Positions 6,400 to 7,685 of a stretch of 7,685 nt of DNA are shown piece by piece. Source of the DNA: Gemmatimonadota bacterium (GTDB lineage Bacteria; GCA-2686955); the NCBI GenBank assembly GCA_026991065.1, contig JALXCG010000168.1:1-7685 (forward strand), written 5' to 3'. The notes beneath the pieces are model-generated. The model did not search any database. It had not been told where the DNA came from and saw nothing but the letters and a program-made list of their open reading frames with translations. The position numbers were made by a program, and so were the translations under genes. Numbering within the stretch: the first letter of the stretch is position 1; each line of letters starts with the position of its first letter.

Positions 6400-7142
6400 G
6401 ATCCCTCCTCCACCGGTGCAGTGCGTCGCGACGTGGGCAATGGGATCAGGCGATAGCCCTCCTGCGGGGTCCCGGTCGAATCCGCCGCGGCCGGCGCAAT
6501 CCACGGCATCTGCGCCGGAATGTCGAAGGCGGACCAGATTTTTGCAATGAAGATTGCCGTCTCCTCCTCCAGGATCGTGGAAATCGTCTGCGCGAAAAAA
6601 GTCATTGAACCACTCTGTAGATGAACCCTGCGGTCAAATGCGTGGCGCGCCAGAAGTGCGCCGTCGGTGCGGCGCTGCAAACGCATCTCCATGGCGAGGT
6701 GGGCTCCCCCGTAGTCGCCATTCTCGAAGCGCTCAAGGGCGCTCAATTCGCCACGGATCTCGAGATCGGGTTGCTCATCGATGAACTGTCGCCGCACCTC
6801 CTGAAAGATCCCGGCGGCGGAGAGGTGGCGGGCAACGACGTCACTCACCATGGTGCGCGGGGGGATCGCCCACTGGTGCAGGCGATAGTAGTTCAGCCGG
6901 TTTGGTGAATAGCGGTAGACAATGCGGGTTCGATCAAGAACGCGCGGGAAATGGAAATCCCGCACCCGCACGCGGTAGGGGAGCGTCTTGACACTGTCCG
7001 GAACAATCGGCACCAGGGTTGCTTCGTGGTCGATCAGATAGAGCGATGGCGATGCCTGGTGTGAGGAGAAACCGGCGCACCCACTGATCGCCACAACACC
7101 CAGGGCCAGTACCATGACGAGACTGGAGAATTGCTTAATCAT
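6396..7142 (-). CDS. ABC-type transport auxiliary lipoprotein (PqiC/YmbA-like)
   Basis: This is a periplasm-facing lipoprotein that accompanies MCE transporters such as Pqi and is thought to hold or cap the MCE assembly at the outer membrane. The 248 residues start with a signal peptide and lipobox ISGC, with lipidated Cys22. The residue after Cys is Ala, not Asp, which by the enterobacterial Lol rule favours the outer membrane. The family core is clear: a strand after Ser33 (LYLIDHE), FHFPRVLDRTRIVYRYSP, LNYYRLHQWAIPPRTMV (84-100), then DVVARHLSAAGIFQEV and a C-terminal helix around 181-203. Residues about 210-248 are a Pro/Ala/Thr-rich tail beyond the folded core. The start ATG at 7142 abuts the MCE gene's TAG stop with no gap and only a weak Shine-Dalgarno (GGGAAG, GGA), so coupling is likely. 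Its stop overlaps the next gene as ATGA. Confidence 0.92.
   Translation of the reverse strand: MIKQFSSLVMVLALGVVAISGCAGFSSHQASPSLYLIDHEATLVPIVPDSVKTLPYRVRVRDFHFPRVLDRTRIVYRYSPNRLNYYRLHQWAIPPRTMVSDVVARHLSAAGIFQEVRRQFIDEQPDLEIRGELSALERFENGDYGGAHLAMEMRLQRRTDGALLARHAFDRRVHLQSGSMTFFAQTISTILEEETAIFIAKIWSAFDIPAQMPWIAPAAADSTGTPQEGYRLIPLPTSRRTAPVEEGS
6403..6411 (-). promoter_or_regulatory. Strong Shine-Dalgarno deciding the start of the barrel protein
   Basis: GGAGGAGGG precedes ATG 6399 with GGAGG 7 nt away. It lies inside the 3' end of the lipoprotein gene. It supports Met at 6399 over the in-frame ATG at 6504, which would put 35 non-signal-like residues before the signal peptide, and over the ATG at 6390, which is too far from the site. 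Confidence 0.75.
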
Positions 7143-7685
7143 CTACTGATCCGCTTCCCATGGAGCGTCGATCTCCTGCTCACGGCCGCCTCGCAGGATG
7201 CGCGAGGGGTCTTCGGAGATGCGACGGGAGAACTCGTTCATGTGATCCGCGCTCTCACGCAGACTTTCGGTTGCCCGGAGAATGTCCTCGCGGCTTTGCA
7301 AGAGGAGTAGGTCCATGTGCGTGAATGCAGCGCCCGCGTCGACCAGGGTCTTTTTTGCAGCCAGCCCGAGGGAATCGAGATGGGCGGCACGCAGATCGCT
7401 GCTGACCGCTGCCAAGTTGTCCAGCGTCGCGGCGAGCGATGGGTTGGTGAGGAGCGCATCGGCGTGCGCCAGAAGTTCCGCGGTCTGTTGTACCGCTTGG
7501 TCGGAGTGGCCGGTTAACTCGTCGACGTGCCCAAGGACCAGGCTCAGGCTATCGGTCAGGGTTTGGATGTTGCTGAGAAGGGTGGTCAGATGGTGGCGGT
7601 TTTTGGTGTCGACCACCCCGGCCAAGCCCTCAAGAACACGGTCGAGACGGTCCGCGATGTTCTCCGCGCGCTCGCCGATCTCGTC
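7143..7685 (-). CDS. MCE (MlaD-like) lipid-transport protein, C-terminal part, cut by right edge
   Basis: This is the C-terminal 180 residues of a protein whose start lies beyond the right edge; the frame is open to base 7685. The MCE domain itself is not in the window. What is seen is a long, polar, almost all-helical segment with heptad-like hydrophobic spacing (about 1-158 of the visible part), as in the C-terminal helices with which MlaD/PqiB-type proteins form a periplasmic needle or tunnel. It closes with the family-typical signature RRISEDPSRILRG (about 154-166), followed by a short acidic tail. In context (auxiliary lipoprotein directly adjacent, MlaE and MlaF in the same operon) this is the MCE substrate-binding subunit that ferries lipid across the periplasm. 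A TTG at 7625 could be read as a start, but helical coding sequence continues upstream of it without interruption. The call rests on the C-terminal motif plus context. Confidence 0.85.
   Translation of the reverse strand, partial: DEIGERAENIADRLDRVLEGLAGVVDTKNRHHLTTLLSNIQTLTDSLSLVLGHVDELTGHSDQAVQQTAELLAHADALLTNPSLAATLDNLAAVSSDLRAAHLDSLGLAAKKTLVDAGAAFTHMDLLLLQSREDILRATESLRESADHMNEFSRRISEDPSRILRGGREQEIDAPWEADQ

Noticed and set aside
6400-6504. N-terminal extension of the barrel protein to an ATG at 6504
   Set aside because: It lies in the lipoprotein gene and would bury the signal peptide behind 35 residues; ATG 6399 has a far better ribosome site.
71-6515. The short string GCATCTGCC recurring near 71, 873, 3724 and 6505
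   Set aside because: Nine bases with no shared flanks or spacing, inside coding sequence of different genes; consistent with chance and codon bias.
1748-7142. Search for internal promoters or terminators between genes
   Set aside because: Gene junctions are 0-8 nt or overlapping; no hairpin-plus-T-run and no recognisable -35/-10 pair at any junction.
7623-7625. TTG as the start of the MCE C-terminal gene
   Set aside because: The frame stays open to the window edge with consistent helical sequence, and family members need an MCE domain upstream, so the gene is cut rather than short.

Overview
The window reads as one leftward-transcribed (minus-strand) operon from a high-GC, didermic (Gram-negative-type) bacterium. 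A two-membrane envelope is implied by an MCE protein, an ABC-auxiliary lipoprotein with a good lipobox, a MlaE/MlaF lipid-transport pair and a secreted protein that looks like an outer-membrane beta-barrel ending in Phe. The Ser/Thr kinase-ATPase fusion and the STAS-MlaE fusion would suit a deltaproteobacterium-like, Gemmatimonadota or Eisenbacteria-type lineage. That placement is inference only; no rRNA or marker gene is present.

Layout in the direction of transcription, from the right edge to the left edge. (1) The C-terminal 180 residues of an MCE (MlaD-like) substrate-binding protein, cut by the right edge. (2) A PqiC/YmbA-like ABC-transport auxiliary lipoprotein. (3) A 521-residue secreted protein of unrecognised family, with two tandem PEGA-like beta modules and a probable C-terminal beta-barrel. 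(4) A MlaE-type permease with an N-terminal STAS (MlaB-like) domain. (5) A MlaF-type ATPase. (6) A GT4-family glycosyltransferase. (7) A Ser/Thr protein kinase fused to an AAA/NACHT-like ATPase module, cut by the left edge.

The six junctions are extremely tight (0, -4, -11, +8, +3 and +5 nt), so all seven genes are probably one translationally coupled transcription unit. No gene-free stretch exceeds about 10 nt, and I see no RNA gene, mobile element, CRISPR array, promoter or terminator.

Functionally, genes 1, 2, 4 and 5 make a recognisable MCE phospholipid or glycolipid transporter: MlaE permease, MlaF ATPase, periplasmic MCE protein and OM-anchored auxiliary lipoprotein. The barrel protein, inserted between the lipoprotein and the permease, is the best candidate for an undescribed outer-membrane partner of this transporter. 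The glycosyltransferase hints at a glycolipid connection. The kinase could be a regulatory input, for example onto the STAS domain. These last three links are inference from gene order.
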